In this document: one piece after another, positions 46,291 to 55,653 of the stretch
How positions within the stretch are numbered: the stretch's first letter is position 1
Layout: the number at the start of each line of letters is the position of its first letter
NCBI GenBank assembly: GCA_026988015.1
Contig: JALSMA010000055.1
Location: 29,750 to 93,749, forward strand
DNA length: 64,000 bases
Direction: 5' to 3'
Source of the DNA: Desulfobulbaceae bacterium
GTDB taxonomy: Bacteria; Desulfobacterota; Desulfobulbia; Desulfobulbales; Desulfocapsaceae
Notes under the pieces: model-generated
What the model was told of the DNA's origin: nothing
What the model saw: only the letters and a program-made list of their open reading frames with translations
The model's database searches: none
Made by a program: the position numbers and the translations under genes

Positions 46291-47178
46291 ATGACAGCAA
46301 AGCTTATAAGCGGTACCGAGGTGGCTAAGGCAATTCGTGAGGAATTAACAGCTGAGGTCACTGAGCTGAAAGGGAAACATAACATTGTTCCCGGTCTGGT
46401 TACCATTCTGGTGGGAGAAGATCCTGCTTCCCAGTCATATGTTGCAGCTAAAAACAAGACCGCTCATGCTCTGGGGATTTATTCCGAGCAGGTGACCCTT
46501 GATCCGGATACCAGCGAGAAAGAGCTTCTTGAACTGGTTGATAAATATAATAATGATCCTAAAATCAATGGTATTCTTGTTCAGCTTCCTCTTCCAAAAC
46601 ATATTAATGAGGCCAATGTCCTCTACGCCATTGATCCCGATAAGGATGTTGATGGTTTTCATCCTGTAAACGTCGGTAAAATGGTTCTTGGTGAGAAATG
46701 TTTTCTGCCCTGTACTCCCCATGGTATCCTTGAACTTCTAACCAGAAGTGGTGTTGAGACCAGTGGTGCTGAAGTCGTGATTATTGGAAGATCCAATATC
46801 GTTGGGAAACCAATCGCAAATCTCATGCTTCAGAAGCGTGAGGCAGGAAATGCAACAATTACTCTCTGTCATACCAGAACCAAAGATATGGCTGCTCACT
46901 GCAGACGTGCCGACATTATCATTGCGGCGGTTGGGGTTCCTAAGATGGTTACCGCCGACATGGTAAAAGATGGTGTCGCGATCATTGATGTTGGGGTGAA
47001 TCGTATCGGGAAGGCTAGTAATGGAAAAGCTATTCTTGCTGGTGATGTCGACTTTGATGCTGTAAAAGAAAAAGCATCCTGCATTACTCCCGTTCCCGGT
47101 GGTGTAGGCCCGATGACCATTACCATGCTGATGAAAAACACAGTACAGGCAGCTAAGATGGCTGCCAACCTCATATAA
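46291..47178 (+). CDS. folD: Bifunctional methylene-THF dehydrogenase / methenyl-THF cyclohydrolase FolD
   Basis: A 295-residue FolD, which oxidises methylene-THF with NAD(P) and hydrolyses methenyl-THF to formyl-THF, both reversible; in the Wood-Ljungdahl direction it reduces formyl-THF to methylene-THF. The folate-site signature is SYVAAKNKTAHALGI and INGILVQLPLPKHI; the NAD-site is VVIIGRSNIVGKP, and PVPGGVGPMTITMLMKN is the family-specific C-terminal block. Catalytic Lys in AAKNK (YxxxK pattern) is present. It has GAGGAAATATTA before ATG and leads the operon, 45 bases before cooS. This placement supports a C1 role rather than only purine supply. Confidence 0.96.
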   Translation: MTAKLISGTEVAKAIREELTAEVTELKGKHNIVPGLVTILVGEDPASQSYVAAKNKTAHALGIYSEQVTLDPDTSEKELLELVDKYNNDPKINGILVQLPLPKHINEANVLYAIDPDKDVDGFHPVNVGKMVLGEKCFLPCTPHGILELLTRSGVETSGAEVVIIGRSNIVGKPIANLMLQKREAGNATITLCHTRTKDMAAHCRRADIIIAAVGVPKMVTADMVKDGVAIIDVGVNRIGKASNGKAILAGDVDFDAVKEKASCITPVPGGVGPMTITMLMKNTVQAAKMAANLI

Positions 47179-47223
47179 AAAGATAGATTTCAAGATATAG
47201 AACGCATATTCCGGAGGAAAACT

Positions 47224-49221
47224 ATGAGCAACAGTAAAGGTGGATGCACATCCTGCAATGAGATCACGGTTGCTTCAACCAAAGATCTTCTTAGCCAGGA
47301 TTTGGCAAAACAGGTACGTACTACCTATGATCGTATTGAGGATCGTGGCGTATCAGCTTGTCTGTTTGGGTCTGGAGGAACTTGTTGCCGTATCTGCAAT
47401 ATGGGCCCTTGTCAGATCATTGATGGTGTTGAGGCCATGATAGGTGTCTGTGGTGCCACCGCAGCGACTGTGGTTGCCAGAAATTTTGCCCGTATCGTTG
47501 CTGCAGGAACTGCTGCCCACACAGACCATGCCCGTGAAATGGTCATGGGTTTTATTGAAACTGCCAAGGGGAATACACCTCACGGTATCAAAGATGAAGC
47601 CAAACTCCATGCCATGGCAGAAACATTTGATATTAAGACAGAGGGCAGAGACAAAAATGAGATAGCTTTGGAGCTTGGGGAAAAGGCACTGGCTGAGTTT
47701 GGTCAGCAGCAGGGTACTCTCTCCATGCTCAAACGAGCGCCCGAGAAGCAGCAGCAGATCTGGAAGGAAAAAGGTGTTGAGCCAAGGGGTATCGATCGCG
47801 AGATTGTAGAGACCATGCATCGTACTCATATGGGTGTTGATCAGGAATATAAAAACATCATGAAGCAGGCAGCCCGCTGTTCGCTTGCTGATGGCTGGGG
47901 AGCGTCAATGCTATCCACTGAGCTTACCGATATCATGTTTGGCACTCCTGTCCCTAAACGTGCTCTCATTGATCTTGGAGTGTTGAAAGAGGACCAGGTA
48001 AATGTCACCGTTCATGGTCATGAACCTCTGCTCGCTGAGTCACTCTGTATGGCCGCCGAAGACCCTGAGATTATGGCCCTTGCCAAGAAAGTTGGTGCCA
48101 AAGGAATTAATCTTGCAGGTGTCTGCTGTACAGGTAATGAGATTCTTATGCGTCGTGGTATACCTGTTGCTGGCTCTTTTATCCAACAGGAAATGGTACT
48201 TGCCACTGGTGCAGTTGAGGCAATGGTTGTTGATGTACAGTGTATAATGCAGTCTGTGGCACAGGTAGTAAAGGGAAAACACACTGACATTATTACTACC
48301 AACTATCGCGCCAAAATGCCGGATGCCATTCACATGCAGTTTGAAGAAGCAGATCCTCTCGGTTCAGCCAAGGCTATTCTTACTCGTGCTATCAATAATT
48401 ACAAAAAACGTGGTGAATTCTACATTCCAAAGGATAAAAAATTCGACGTTGTTGTAGGCTTCAGCCATGAGACTATTAACTATATGCTTGGTGGTCGCTT
48501 CCGTGAAAGTTACCGTCCACTGAATGACAATATAATCAATGGTCGTATCAAGGGAATTGGCGCACTTGTAGGCTGTGAACACTATAAATACAGTGACGAT
48601 GTTCATTACAAAATTGCGGTTGAATTGCTGAAAAATGATGTCCTGGTTCTGGCAACCGGTTGTGCAGCTCAGGCTCTTGGCCGTATGGGACTAATGCGGC
48701 CCGAGGCTGCAGCAGAGTTCTGTGGTCCCGGACTTGCTGAGGTCTGTGAAACTGTTGGTATGCCACCTGTACTTCATGTGGGATCCTGCGTTGATAACTC
48801 CAGACTTCTAATCGCTCTCACCGAGATTGTTAAGGAGGGAGGACTGGGAGATAATATTTCTGATCTTCCCGCCTGTGGTACTGCTCCTCTCTGGATGAGT
48901 GAAAAGGCTGTTGCTATTGGTCAGTATTTTGTAACTACAGGTGCCCATGTTATTTTTCAGAATCTTCCTGTAACCGGTTCCAAGGAGATGAATGATTTCA
49001 TACTTGATGGAATGAAGGAAGAGTACGGTGCCGCTTGGGATTACGAAGAGGACCCAATTAAACTTGCCCGGAAAATGATCAAAGCCATTGATGGGAAACG
49101 TGAGGCCCTTGGGATCAACAAGAAACAGGATCGTGTCCTATTTGATATGGAAATGCGCCGTGATCTTGATGCTGGTGCAACCGGCCAGGGTCTCTCTGGT
49201 GTGGGTTGCGGTCACAAATAA
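47224..49221 (+). CDS. cooS: Ni-Fe-S carbon monoxide dehydrogenase catalytic subunit CooS/AcsA
   Basis: A 665-residue anaerobic CODH, the homodimeric enzyme that reduces CO2 to CO with ferredoxin. N-terminal Cys for the D and B clusters appear in GTCCRICNMGPCQI (residues about 56-69). Later ligands include GVCCTGNEIL, GCVDNSR-like HVGSCVDNSR (C-cluster region), CGTAPLWMSEKAV, and the conserved VVKGKHTDI. The operon with AcsB shows that it is the ACS-linked form, where CO passes to the A-cluster. It has a strong GGAGG ribosome-binding site and no CooC maturase next to it. Confidence rests on length, Cys motifs and neighbours. Confidence 0.97.
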   Translation: MSNSKGGCTSCNEITVASTKDLLSQDLAKQVRTTYDRIEDRGVSACLFGSGGTCCRICNMGPCQIIDGVEAMIGVCGATAATVVARNFARIVAAGTAAHTDHAREMVMGFIETAKGNTPHGIKDEAKLHAMAETFDIKTEGRDKNEIALELGEKALAEFGQQQGTLSMLKRAPEKQQQIWKEKGVEPRGIDREIVETMHRTHMGVDQEYKNIMKQAARCSLADGWGASMLSTELTDIMFGTPVPKRALIDLGVLKEDQVNVTVHGHEPLLAESLCMAAEDPEIMALAKKVGAKGINLAGVCCTGNEILMRRGIPVAGSFIQQEMVLATGAVEAMVVDVQCIMQSVAQVVKGKHTDIITTNYRAKMPDAIHMQFEEADPLGSAKAILTRAINNYKKRGEFYIPKDKKFDVVVGFSHETINYMLGGRFRESYRPLNDNIINGRIKGIGALVGCEHYKYSDDVHYKIAVELLKNDVLVLATGCAAQALGRMGLMRPEAAAEFCGPGLAEVCETVGMPPVLHVGSCVDNSRLLIALTEIVKEGGLGDNISDLPACGTAPLWMSEKAVAIGQYFVTTGAHVIFQNLPVTGSKEMNDFILDGMKEEYGAAWDYEEDPIKLARKMIKAIDGKREALGINKKQDRVLFDMEMRRDLDAGATGQGLSGVGCGHK

Positions 49222-49254
49222 AAGCTATAACCCACCACGACTGGTAAATACGTA

Positions 49255-49279
49255 TAACAACCTGCATTGCAGGTTGTTA
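49255..49279 (+). promoter_or_regulatory. Perfect hairpin between cooS and metF-acsD
   Basis: TAACAACCTGC, loop ATT, GCAGGTTGTTA: eleven perfect pairs. No T-run follows at once (ctctaataacagttttt), so it may be an mRNA-stability or processing element that sets different amounts of CooS and the downstream proteins. Confidence 0.55.
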
Positions 49280-49315
49280 CTCTAATAACAGTTTTTGGCA
49301 GAAGGAGTCTAGCCG

Positions 49316-51919
49316 ATGAAGTCGGGCAGTAATCTAGAAACACTATTAAAAGAGGGGACCTTCGTTGTAACAGGCGAACTGGGGCCTCCAAAAAATGGAA
49401 ACCCTGAAGTAGTGCGTGAAAAAGCGCAGTTACTGAAAGGCAATGTCGATGCAGTCAATATTACTGATTGCCAGACTGCGATTGTACGTATGTCTTCTAT
49501 TGCAGCTGGACTTATTGCAAAGGAAGAGGGGATAGAACCTGTTATTCAGATGACATGCCGTGATCGGAATCGAATCGGAATGCAGTCCGATATCCTTGGT
49601 GCATCCGCCCTTGGCCTGAAAAACCTCCTCTGTCTAACTGGTGACCACCAGAAGTTCGGAAACCATCCCGGTTCGAAGGGTGTTTTTGACATGGATTCAA
49701 TCCAGATGCTTGGAATGATGAAGGGGATGCGGGATGATAAGAAATTCCAGTGTGGTGAAGAGATAAAAAATAACGAACCTAAGTTATTTTTAGGAGCTGC
49801 AGCTAATCCTTTTGCATACCCATTTGAGTACCGTGCTGTTAGGCTTGGCAAAAAGATTGCCGCAGGTGCTGATTTTGTACAGACTCAAATCATCTACAAT
49901 GTGGAAAAATTTACCGAATTTATGAAGATGGTTCGGGATCTGGGTCTCCATGAAAAATGTTATATTCTTGCAGGAGTGACACCACCAAAGTCACTCGGTA
50001 TGGCAAGGTATATGAAGAACTTTGTACCGGGTATGGATGTTACTGATGAAGTTATTCAGAGAATGAAGGACGCTAAGGATAAGCAGAATGAAGGTATCCA
50101 GATCTGTGCTGATATAATTGAACAGGTAAAAGATATAGAAGGTGTAGCAGGCATTCATTGTATGGCTATCGAGTGGGAGAGTGCTGTTCCAGAGATACTC
50201 ACCAGAGCAGGACTTTTGCCAAGACCTGGCATAACAGAAGCTGAAATACCAGAGAGTGTAACAAAAACGAAAGAGCAGATTACAGTTCAGGCAGTTGACA
50301 CAGATGGCTTACTTGAAAAAGCAAAAGCAGAAGCTGCAGGTATAGTTGCAGCTGCCAGGGTTGAAGCTGATAAACTTTTGCAGAATGTTGAAGGTTCAGG
50401 ATCGGCAGCTGCAGCTACAACAAGCATAACCAGTGACGCGCCACAGAGTGCGGATGATTCAGGAGAGCATGAAATGAATGAAAAAGAACGGATCATGGCC
50501 CTTGATTCTGTAAATCTTGGCCTGGCCGCATTGAAAAAGGCATACGGATTAACAGATGATCAGTTTGAAGCACTTGCCAGCTTTGCTGGTGCCCATGCTA
50601 TTTTGAGAAAAGAGCCTGAAGCGGTGCCAACGACTACTGCACCAGCTACCCCGGTTGATGATTCCGCTGAAAAAGAAAAAGCTGCAGCTGAAGCAAAAGC
50701 CGAGGCAGCTGCAAAGGCTGAGGCTGAAGAAAAAGCTAAAGCAGCAGCCGTAAAAGCTGCAGATGAAGCAAAAGAAAAAGAAACTGCAAAGGCTGAAGCA
50801 GCAGCTAAGGCTAAGGCAGAGGCAGAGGCAAAAGCCGCTGCAGAAAAAGCCAAGGCAGAAGCAGAAGCCAAGGCAAAAATTGAGGCTGCAGAAAAAGAGA
50901 CTGCAACAGCCCCAGCTATCGATAGTCGGGTTCCAAGCCTTGTTAAAGAGGAAGTTCCTCTAGCAGATCGATCTACCAAGGTTGCACCCAATACATACGA
51001 AACTCAATACTCTGGTATTATCCGCCCTGTTAAAATGGGTAATGGCGATAACGAAATACTGGTTGGTGGTTCTGCATCAATGCCATTCCAGCTATTTGAG
51101 GGAGATCATCCTCATAAACCGCTTATAGCAATGGAAGTTGCCGATGTTAAGCCTGAAGAGTGGCCAGAGACCTTGAGCCAGCATTTCAGTGATGTATTTG
51201 ATAACCCTGTCGCCTGGGCTCAAAAATGTGTTAAAACCTTTGGTGCAGAGGCCATTGCAGTGACACTTGGATCAACAGATCCCAACGGTATGAATCGCTC
51301 AGCGGCTGATGCGGCCAAAACTGCTGCTGATGTCATTGCTGCAGTGGATGTACCTGTAATTGTCTGGGGCTGTGGAAATGCAGATAAGGATACCGAGACA
51401 TTAAGGGATATTACCTCTGTTATTGGGGATAAGAAGGTATGCCTTGCGCCGCTTGAAGACTCAAATTACAGAACAATCGGGGCAACAGCCATGGCTTTTC
51501 AGCACCCCATTGTTGCAGCATCTCCCATTGATGTAAATCTGGCCAAACAACTGAATATTCTCCTTGAAAACTTAGGTGTCTCTCTTGACACTGTTCTCAT
51601 GGATCCATCCATTGGTTCTCTAGGATATGGAATTGAATACACCTACTCAGTAATGGAGCGTATTCGTATCGCAGCTCTAACTCAGCAGGATGAAAAACTT
51701 CAGGTACCCATCATCTGCAACCTTGGTTGTGAGGTATGGAAAGCTAAAGAGACCAAACTGCCAAGTGATGACATGATTGGTGACCAGGAAACACGTGGAA
51801 TCATGATGGAGGCTATTACTGCGAGCTGTATGCTTATTGCAGGTGGCGAAGTGATGATTATGCGTCATCCTCGGGCTATTGCCCTCACCAAGGCGATTAT
51901 TGCCGGACTTATGGATTAA
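49316..51919 (+). CDS. Fusion: methylene-THF reductase MetF - corrinoid Fe-S protein small subunit AcsD
   Basis: An 867-residue protein joining two pathway steps. Residues 1-300 are MetF: VTGELGPPKNGNPEVV, ITDCQTAIVRMSS, MTCRDRNRIG, LLCLTGDHQKFG, ADFVQTQIIYN and ILAGVTPPKS (flavin TIM barrel). Residues 300-445 are helical and unassigned. Residues 452-532 are a low-complexity Ala-Glu-Lys linker. Residues 560-867 are AcsD/CdhD: EILVGGSASMPFQLFEG, VTLGSTDPNG, APLEDSNYRTIGATAMAF, LMDPSIGSLGYGIEYTYSVMERIR. MetF makes methyl-THF; AcsD with AcsC is the corrinoid protein that carries the methyl group to AcsB. No separate acsD exists here. An internal AGGAG-10-ATG at 50474 could allow a free AcsD-type product. 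Confidence 0.92.
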   Translation: MKSGSNLETLLKEGTFVVTGELGPPKNGNPEVVREKAQLLKGNVDAVNITDCQTAIVRMSSIAAGLIAKEEGIEPVIQMTCRDRNRIGMQSDILGASALGLKNLLCLTGDHQKFGNHPGSKGVFDMDSIQMLGMMKGMRDDKKFQCGEEIKNNEPKLFLGAAANPFAYPFEYRAVRLGKKIAAGADFVQTQIIYNVEKFTEFMKMVRDLGLHEKCYILAGVTPPKSLGMARYMKNFVPGMDVTDEVIQRMKDAKDKQNEGIQICADIIEQVKDIEGVAGIHCMAIEWESAVPEILTRAGLLPRPGITEAEIPESVTKTKEQITVQAVDTDGLLEKAKAEAAGIVAAARVEADKLLQNVEGSGSAAAATTSITSDAPQSADDSGEHEMNEKERIMALDSVNLGLAALKKAYGLTDDQFEALASFAGAHAILRKEPEAVPTTTAPATPVDDSAEKEKAAAEAKAEAAAKAEAEEKAKAAAVKAADEAKEKETAKAEAAAKAKAEAEAKAAAEKAKAEAEAKAKIEAAEKETATAPAIDSRVPSLVKEEVPLADRSTKVAPNTYETQYSGIIRPVKMGNGDNEILVGGSASMPFQLFEGDHPHKPLIAMEVADVKPEEWPETLSQHFSDVFDNPVAWAQKCVKTFGAEAIAVTLGSTDPNGMNRSAADAAKTAADVIAAVDVPVIVWGCGNADKDTETLRDITSVIGDKKVCLAPLEDSNYRTIGATAMAFQHPIVAASPIDVNLAKQLNILLENLGVSLDTVLMDPSIGSLGYGIEYTYSVMERIRIAALTQQDEKLQVPIICNLGCEVWKAKETKLPSDDMIGDQETRGIMMEAITASCMLIAGGEVMIMRHPRAIALTKAIIAGLMD

Positions 51920-51987
51920 GAGTTTACCCCCATTTGAATGAAACGTTATCAATACGGCTTAATATAGCTATTACAGGAGTTTAAGAT

Positions 51988-54192
51988 ATGTCGAAAATAA
52001 TTTGTTCTGCTGCGATCCGCGGTGCACAAAAAATTATAGATATGGCTGAGAGCAGCTATGAAGATGCAGTAAAAAAATATGGGGAAGACAAGGAAGTCTC
52101 TTTTCCAAATACTGCATACTTTCTGCCAATTATCTACAGTATGCTTGGTGTCAAAGTTGAAAAACTTGGCGACATGAAAGATATATTTCAGGAGTGTCGT
52201 TCTCTATTGCCTGCAATCGTTACCGAAGATATCTGGCTTCCATATCTCGCTCCTGCCCTTGATGCTGGTATGGCAACTTTCTTTGCTGAGGAGATGTATG
52301 AGGCAATCAGGTATATCAATGAGCCCAATCTTTATACCGCAACTGAGGATCCCACCGCAGATAACTTCTGGCTAGGAGCCGCAGATGATGTAATTTTCAG
52401 AAAACGTGGTGTTGAATTTGTGGATGGCTCTGCCCCGGGTTTTGCTGCAATTCTCGGTACTCCTAAGGATCCAGAGATGGCAGCTAAAATAGCACTGGAA
52501 CTTCAGGAAAAGAATCTCTATATCTTTATGCATGATCAGACAGATGGCATCAGCCTTCCGGAACAGCTGCTCAAACAGAAACAGCAGGTTGGCTGGGGTA
52601 CACGCTTGGTTCCTTTTGGTCGTGAATACACAACCACTGTCTTTGCAATTGGCTTTGCCTGTCGTGTTGCGCTTGCTTTCGGTGGTGTTAAACCTGGCGA
52701 CTTCGCCGGAAACCTTAAATATAATAAAGATCGTACATTTGCCTTTGTCATAGCCTTTGGTGAGGTCAGTGATGAATGGTATGCTAATGCAGCTGGTGCG
52801 ATCAACTGGGGATTCCCAACAATATCTGATTATGATATACCAGAAATACTGCCCACCGGAATCTGTACCTATGAGCATGTTGTCTCCAATGTTCCTCACG
52901 AGGAAATCGTACAGAAATCCATAGAAGTTCGTGGTCTGAAAGTTAATGTTACCAAGATAGATATTCCAATGTCATTTGGTCCCGCATTTGAGGGCGAGCG
53001 TGTACGTAAGGATGACCTTTTCATGGAATGTGGTGGAGGTCGTACTCCAGGAGTTGAGGTACTTATTTCCAAAGAAATGGATGAGATTGAGGATGGTCTT
53101 GTTACCCTTGAGGGACCTGATATCTCAGATATTGAACAGGGGCAAAATCTCCCTCTTGGCATTCTTGTTGAGGTAGCAGGACGTGAGATGCAGTCTGATT
53201 TCGAACCTATCCTTGAACGCCAGTTTCATCATCTGATGAACTACATTCAAGGGATCATGCACATGGGACAGCGAAACATCATGTGGCTTCGTATAGGAAA
53301 GGCTGCCGTTGAAAAAGGGTTCTCATTCAAACACCTTGGGACGGTACTGCATGGTAAACTACATCAGGAGTTCGGTGCCATTGTAGATAAAATCCAGGTC
53401 AAACTGTATACTGAGGAAAACGGCGTGCAAGGGGTTGCTGATCTTGCAACTGCCGTCTACACTGAGCGTGATTTGCGCCTTGGTGCCATGACGGATGAAA
53501 GCGAAGATGTTTTCTACTCATGTACTTTGTGTCAGTCATTTGCTCCAAGTCATGTATGTGTAATCACTCCTGAGCGTATCGGGATGTGTGGTGCATATAA
53601 CTGGCTTGACGGAAAAGCATCCTACAATATCAATCCTACCGGTCCTAACCAACCCATCGCCAAAGGTGAATGTACAGATGAGAACAATGGATATTATACC
53701 GGTATCAACGAATTTGTGAACCAGGCATCGCGAGGTGCTGTTCCTGAGGTGAGTTGTTACTCTCTGATGAACAACCCGATGACTGCATGTGGCTGTTTTG
53801 AAGCAATTGCCGCCATGTTGCCAACCTGTAACGGTATTATGGTTGTTAATCGTGATTTTCTCGGAATGACCCCATCTGGAATGAAGTTTACTTCACTTGC
53901 CGGTATGGCTGGTGGCGGTATGCAGACACCTGGATTTATGGGAGTGAGTAAACATTATATGACCTCCAAAAAACTGTTTAAGGCTGAAGGTGGTTTGAAG
54001 CGTGTTGTATGGTTGCCGAAGATGCTTAAAGACGAGATTGCTGACAAGTTAAAAGAAGTGTGCGAGAATATCGGTATGCCTGAATTGTTTGACATGATAG
54101 CTACCGAGGAGCAGGGTACTACTGAAGAGGAGATCCTTGAATTCCTTAAAGAGAAGGGACATCCAGCACTTGAGATGGAAACCGCTGTATAG
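51988..54192 (+). CDS. acsB: Acetyl-CoA synthase catalytic subunit AcsB (A-cluster)
   Basis: A 734-residue AcsB that joins CO, the methyl group and CoA to acetyl-CoA. The A-cluster ligands keep the spacing of the Moorella enzyme: C512, C515, C524, C534 (CTLCQ...CVITPERIGMC) for the [4Fe-4S] unit and C601-Gly-C603 (ACGCFEAI) for the distal nickel. The N-terminal domain that contacts CODH is present (ICSAAIRGAQKI), so this is the bacterial long form rather than the archaeal CdhC. AGGAG before ATG supports the start. It follows metF-acsD by 68 bases and precedes acsC. Confidence 0.97.
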   Translation: MSKIICSAAIRGAQKIIDMAESSYEDAVKKYGEDKEVSFPNTAYFLPIIYSMLGVKVEKLGDMKDIFQECRSLLPAIVTEDIWLPYLAPALDAGMATFFAEEMYEAIRYINEPNLYTATEDPTADNFWLGAADDVIFRKRGVEFVDGSAPGFAAILGTPKDPEMAAKIALELQEKNLYIFMHDQTDGISLPEQLLKQKQQVGWGTRLVPFGREYTTTVFAIGFACRVALAFGGVKPGDFAGNLKYNKDRTFAFVIAFGEVSDEWYANAAGAINWGFPTISDYDIPEILPTGICTYEHVVSNVPHEEIVQKSIEVRGLKVNVTKIDIPMSFGPAFEGERVRKDDLFMECGGGRTPGVEVLISKEMDEIEDGLVTLEGPDISDIEQGQNLPLGILVEVAGREMQSDFEPILERQFHHLMNYIQGIMHMGQRNIMWLRIGKAAVEKGFSFKHLGTVLHGKLHQEFGAIVDKIQVKLYTEENGVQGVADLATAVYTERDLRLGAMTDESEDVFYSCTLCQSFAPSHVCVITPERIGMCGAYNWLDGKASYNINPTGPNQPIAKGECTDENNGYYTGINEFVNQASRGAVPEVSCYSLMNNPMTACGCFEAIAAMLPTCNGIMVVNRDFLGMTPSGMKFTSLAGMAGGGMQTPGFMGVSKHYMTSKKLFKAEGGLKRVVWLPKMLKDEIADKLKEVCENIGMPELFDMIATEEQGTTEEEILEFLKEKGHPALEMETAV

Positions 54193-54288
54193 GTGCTTGC
54201 TTTATTGCCTGCAGTAACAGTGAAGATTATAAATTAAAATACAAATTACCATATAAATTTAATTGTATAGAGAACCGGAGGAATCACC

Positions 54289-55644
54289 ATGGCTTTAACA
54301 GGTATTCAGATCCTGAAGATGCTGCCCAAGAAAAATTGTGGCGAATGTAGCATCCCTACCTGCCTCGCATTTGCTATGAAAGTAGCGGCAGGTCAGGTGG
54401 AAATTGATGAATGTCCATACGTTTCAGATGAGGCCAAGGCCACCATTAGCGAGGCATCTGCGCCACCAATTAGAACTATTAAGGTTGGCTCTGGTGATGA
54501 TAGTTTTACCGCTGGTGGAGAAACGTGTATGTATCGCCATGATAAGCGTTTTGAAAACCAGACTGGTATCGCGGTGCTTGTAAGCACGGACATGAGCGAT
54601 GCTGACATTGATGGTCGTATAGAGCGCTTTAATAAGTTTGAGTATGAGCGTGTAGGTGTTGTCATGCGCGCTGATCTTATTGCTGTCAAAGATGCTGACA
54701 ATGATGAGGCCTCTTTTGTGGCTCTCACCCAGAAGGTTGTTGATGGTTCTGCCAGAGCTGCAATTATCCTTATGAGTGACTCGGCCAGTAACCTTGAGGC
54801 TGCTGCAAAGGTCTGTGGCGATCGTATTCCTCTGCTTTATGGTGCAAGTCTTGATAATGCTGATGATATGGCAAAGCTTGGCCTGTCCATCAAAGCGCCC
54901 ATAGGTGTTAAAGCTACTAATCTTGATAACTGTGTTGAGATTTCTGAAAAACTTTCAGCCGCAGGCTTGAAAGATATGGTCATAGACACCGGTGCCCGTA
55001 CACTTCGTGCTGCCTTTGAGGACAATGTTGTTGCCAGGAGATCTGCTGTTACAGCCAAGTTTAAACCGCTTGGTTTTCCAACAATCACCTTTCCCTGTGA
55101 GATAACCGATGACCCCATGCTTGAAGCAATGGTTGCCTCTGTTCTCATTGCAAAGTATGCCGGTATCATTGTTCTTTCAGACCTCCAGGGTGATCTGATC
55201 TTCCCGCTCTTTCTTGAACGGATGAATATCTTCACCGATCCGCAAAGACCAATGGTTGTAACTGAGGATATCTATCCTCTCACCGGGCCCGATGATAACT
55301 CTCCGGTTGTTATCACCTGTAACTTCTCGCTTACCTATTTTATCGTATCTGGTGAAATTGAAGGATCTAAAGTACCAACCTGGTTACTTATTAAAGATAC
55401 TGAGGGACTCTCTGTACTTACCGCATGGGCTGCCGGAAAATTCGGGGCTGATCTTATTGCGCAGTTTGTGAAGAAAGGTGGTATTGAGGATAAGGTCAAA
55501 CATCGCGATCTTATTATACCTGGCTATCTTGCATCTCTTAAAGGAGAGCTTGAGGAAGAACTGCCCGATTGGAATATCATTATTGGGCCACGGGAAGCCG
55601 GACATCTTCCAGTGTTCCTGAAAGAGTGGAAACCTTCTAACTAG
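54289..55644 (+). CDS. acsC: Corrinoid Fe-S protein large subunit AcsC
   Basis: A 451-residue AcsC/CdhE, the cobalamin and [4Fe-4S]-bearing subunit paired with AcsD. The cluster motif is CGECSIPTCLAFAMKVAAG with a further Cys in DECPY (residues about 17-42). A TIM-barrel middle and a C-terminal cobalamin domain (YIVSGEIEGSKVPTWLLI, LSVLTAWAAGKF) follow. It accepts the methyl group from methyl-THF through a methyltransferase (AcsE), which is not in the window, and passes it to AcsB. CCGGAGGAATCACC is an ideal ribosome-binding site. The next gene, fdhA, starts 9 bases later. Confidence 0.96.
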   Translation: MALTGIQILKMLPKKNCGECSIPTCLAFAMKVAAGQVEIDECPYVSDEAKATISEASAPPIRTIKVGSGDDSFTAGGETCMYRHDKRFENQTGIAVLVSTDMSDADIDGRIERFNKFEYERVGVVMRADLIAVKDADNDEASFVALTQKVVDGSARAAIILMSDSASNLEAAAKVCGDRIPLLYGASLDNADDMAKLGLSIKAPIGVKATNLDNCVEISEKLSAAGLKDMVIDTGARTLRAAFEDNVVARRSAVTAKFKPLGFPTITFPCEITDDPMLEAMVASVLIAKYAGIIVLSDLQGDLIFPLFLERMNIFTDPQRPMVVTEDIYPLTGPDDNSPVVITCNFSLTYFIVSGEIEGSKVPTWLLIKDTEGLSVLTAWAAGKFGADLIAQFVKKGGIEDKVKHRDLIIPGYLASLKGELEEELPDWNIIIGPREAGHLPVFLKEWKPSN

Positions 55645-55653
55645 CAGGTATTG

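Noticed and set aside
50560..50991. Ala/Ser-rich minus-strand ORF of 143 codons
   Set aside because: It is the mirror of the Ala-Glu-Lys linker of metF-acsD; low complexity keeps both strands open.
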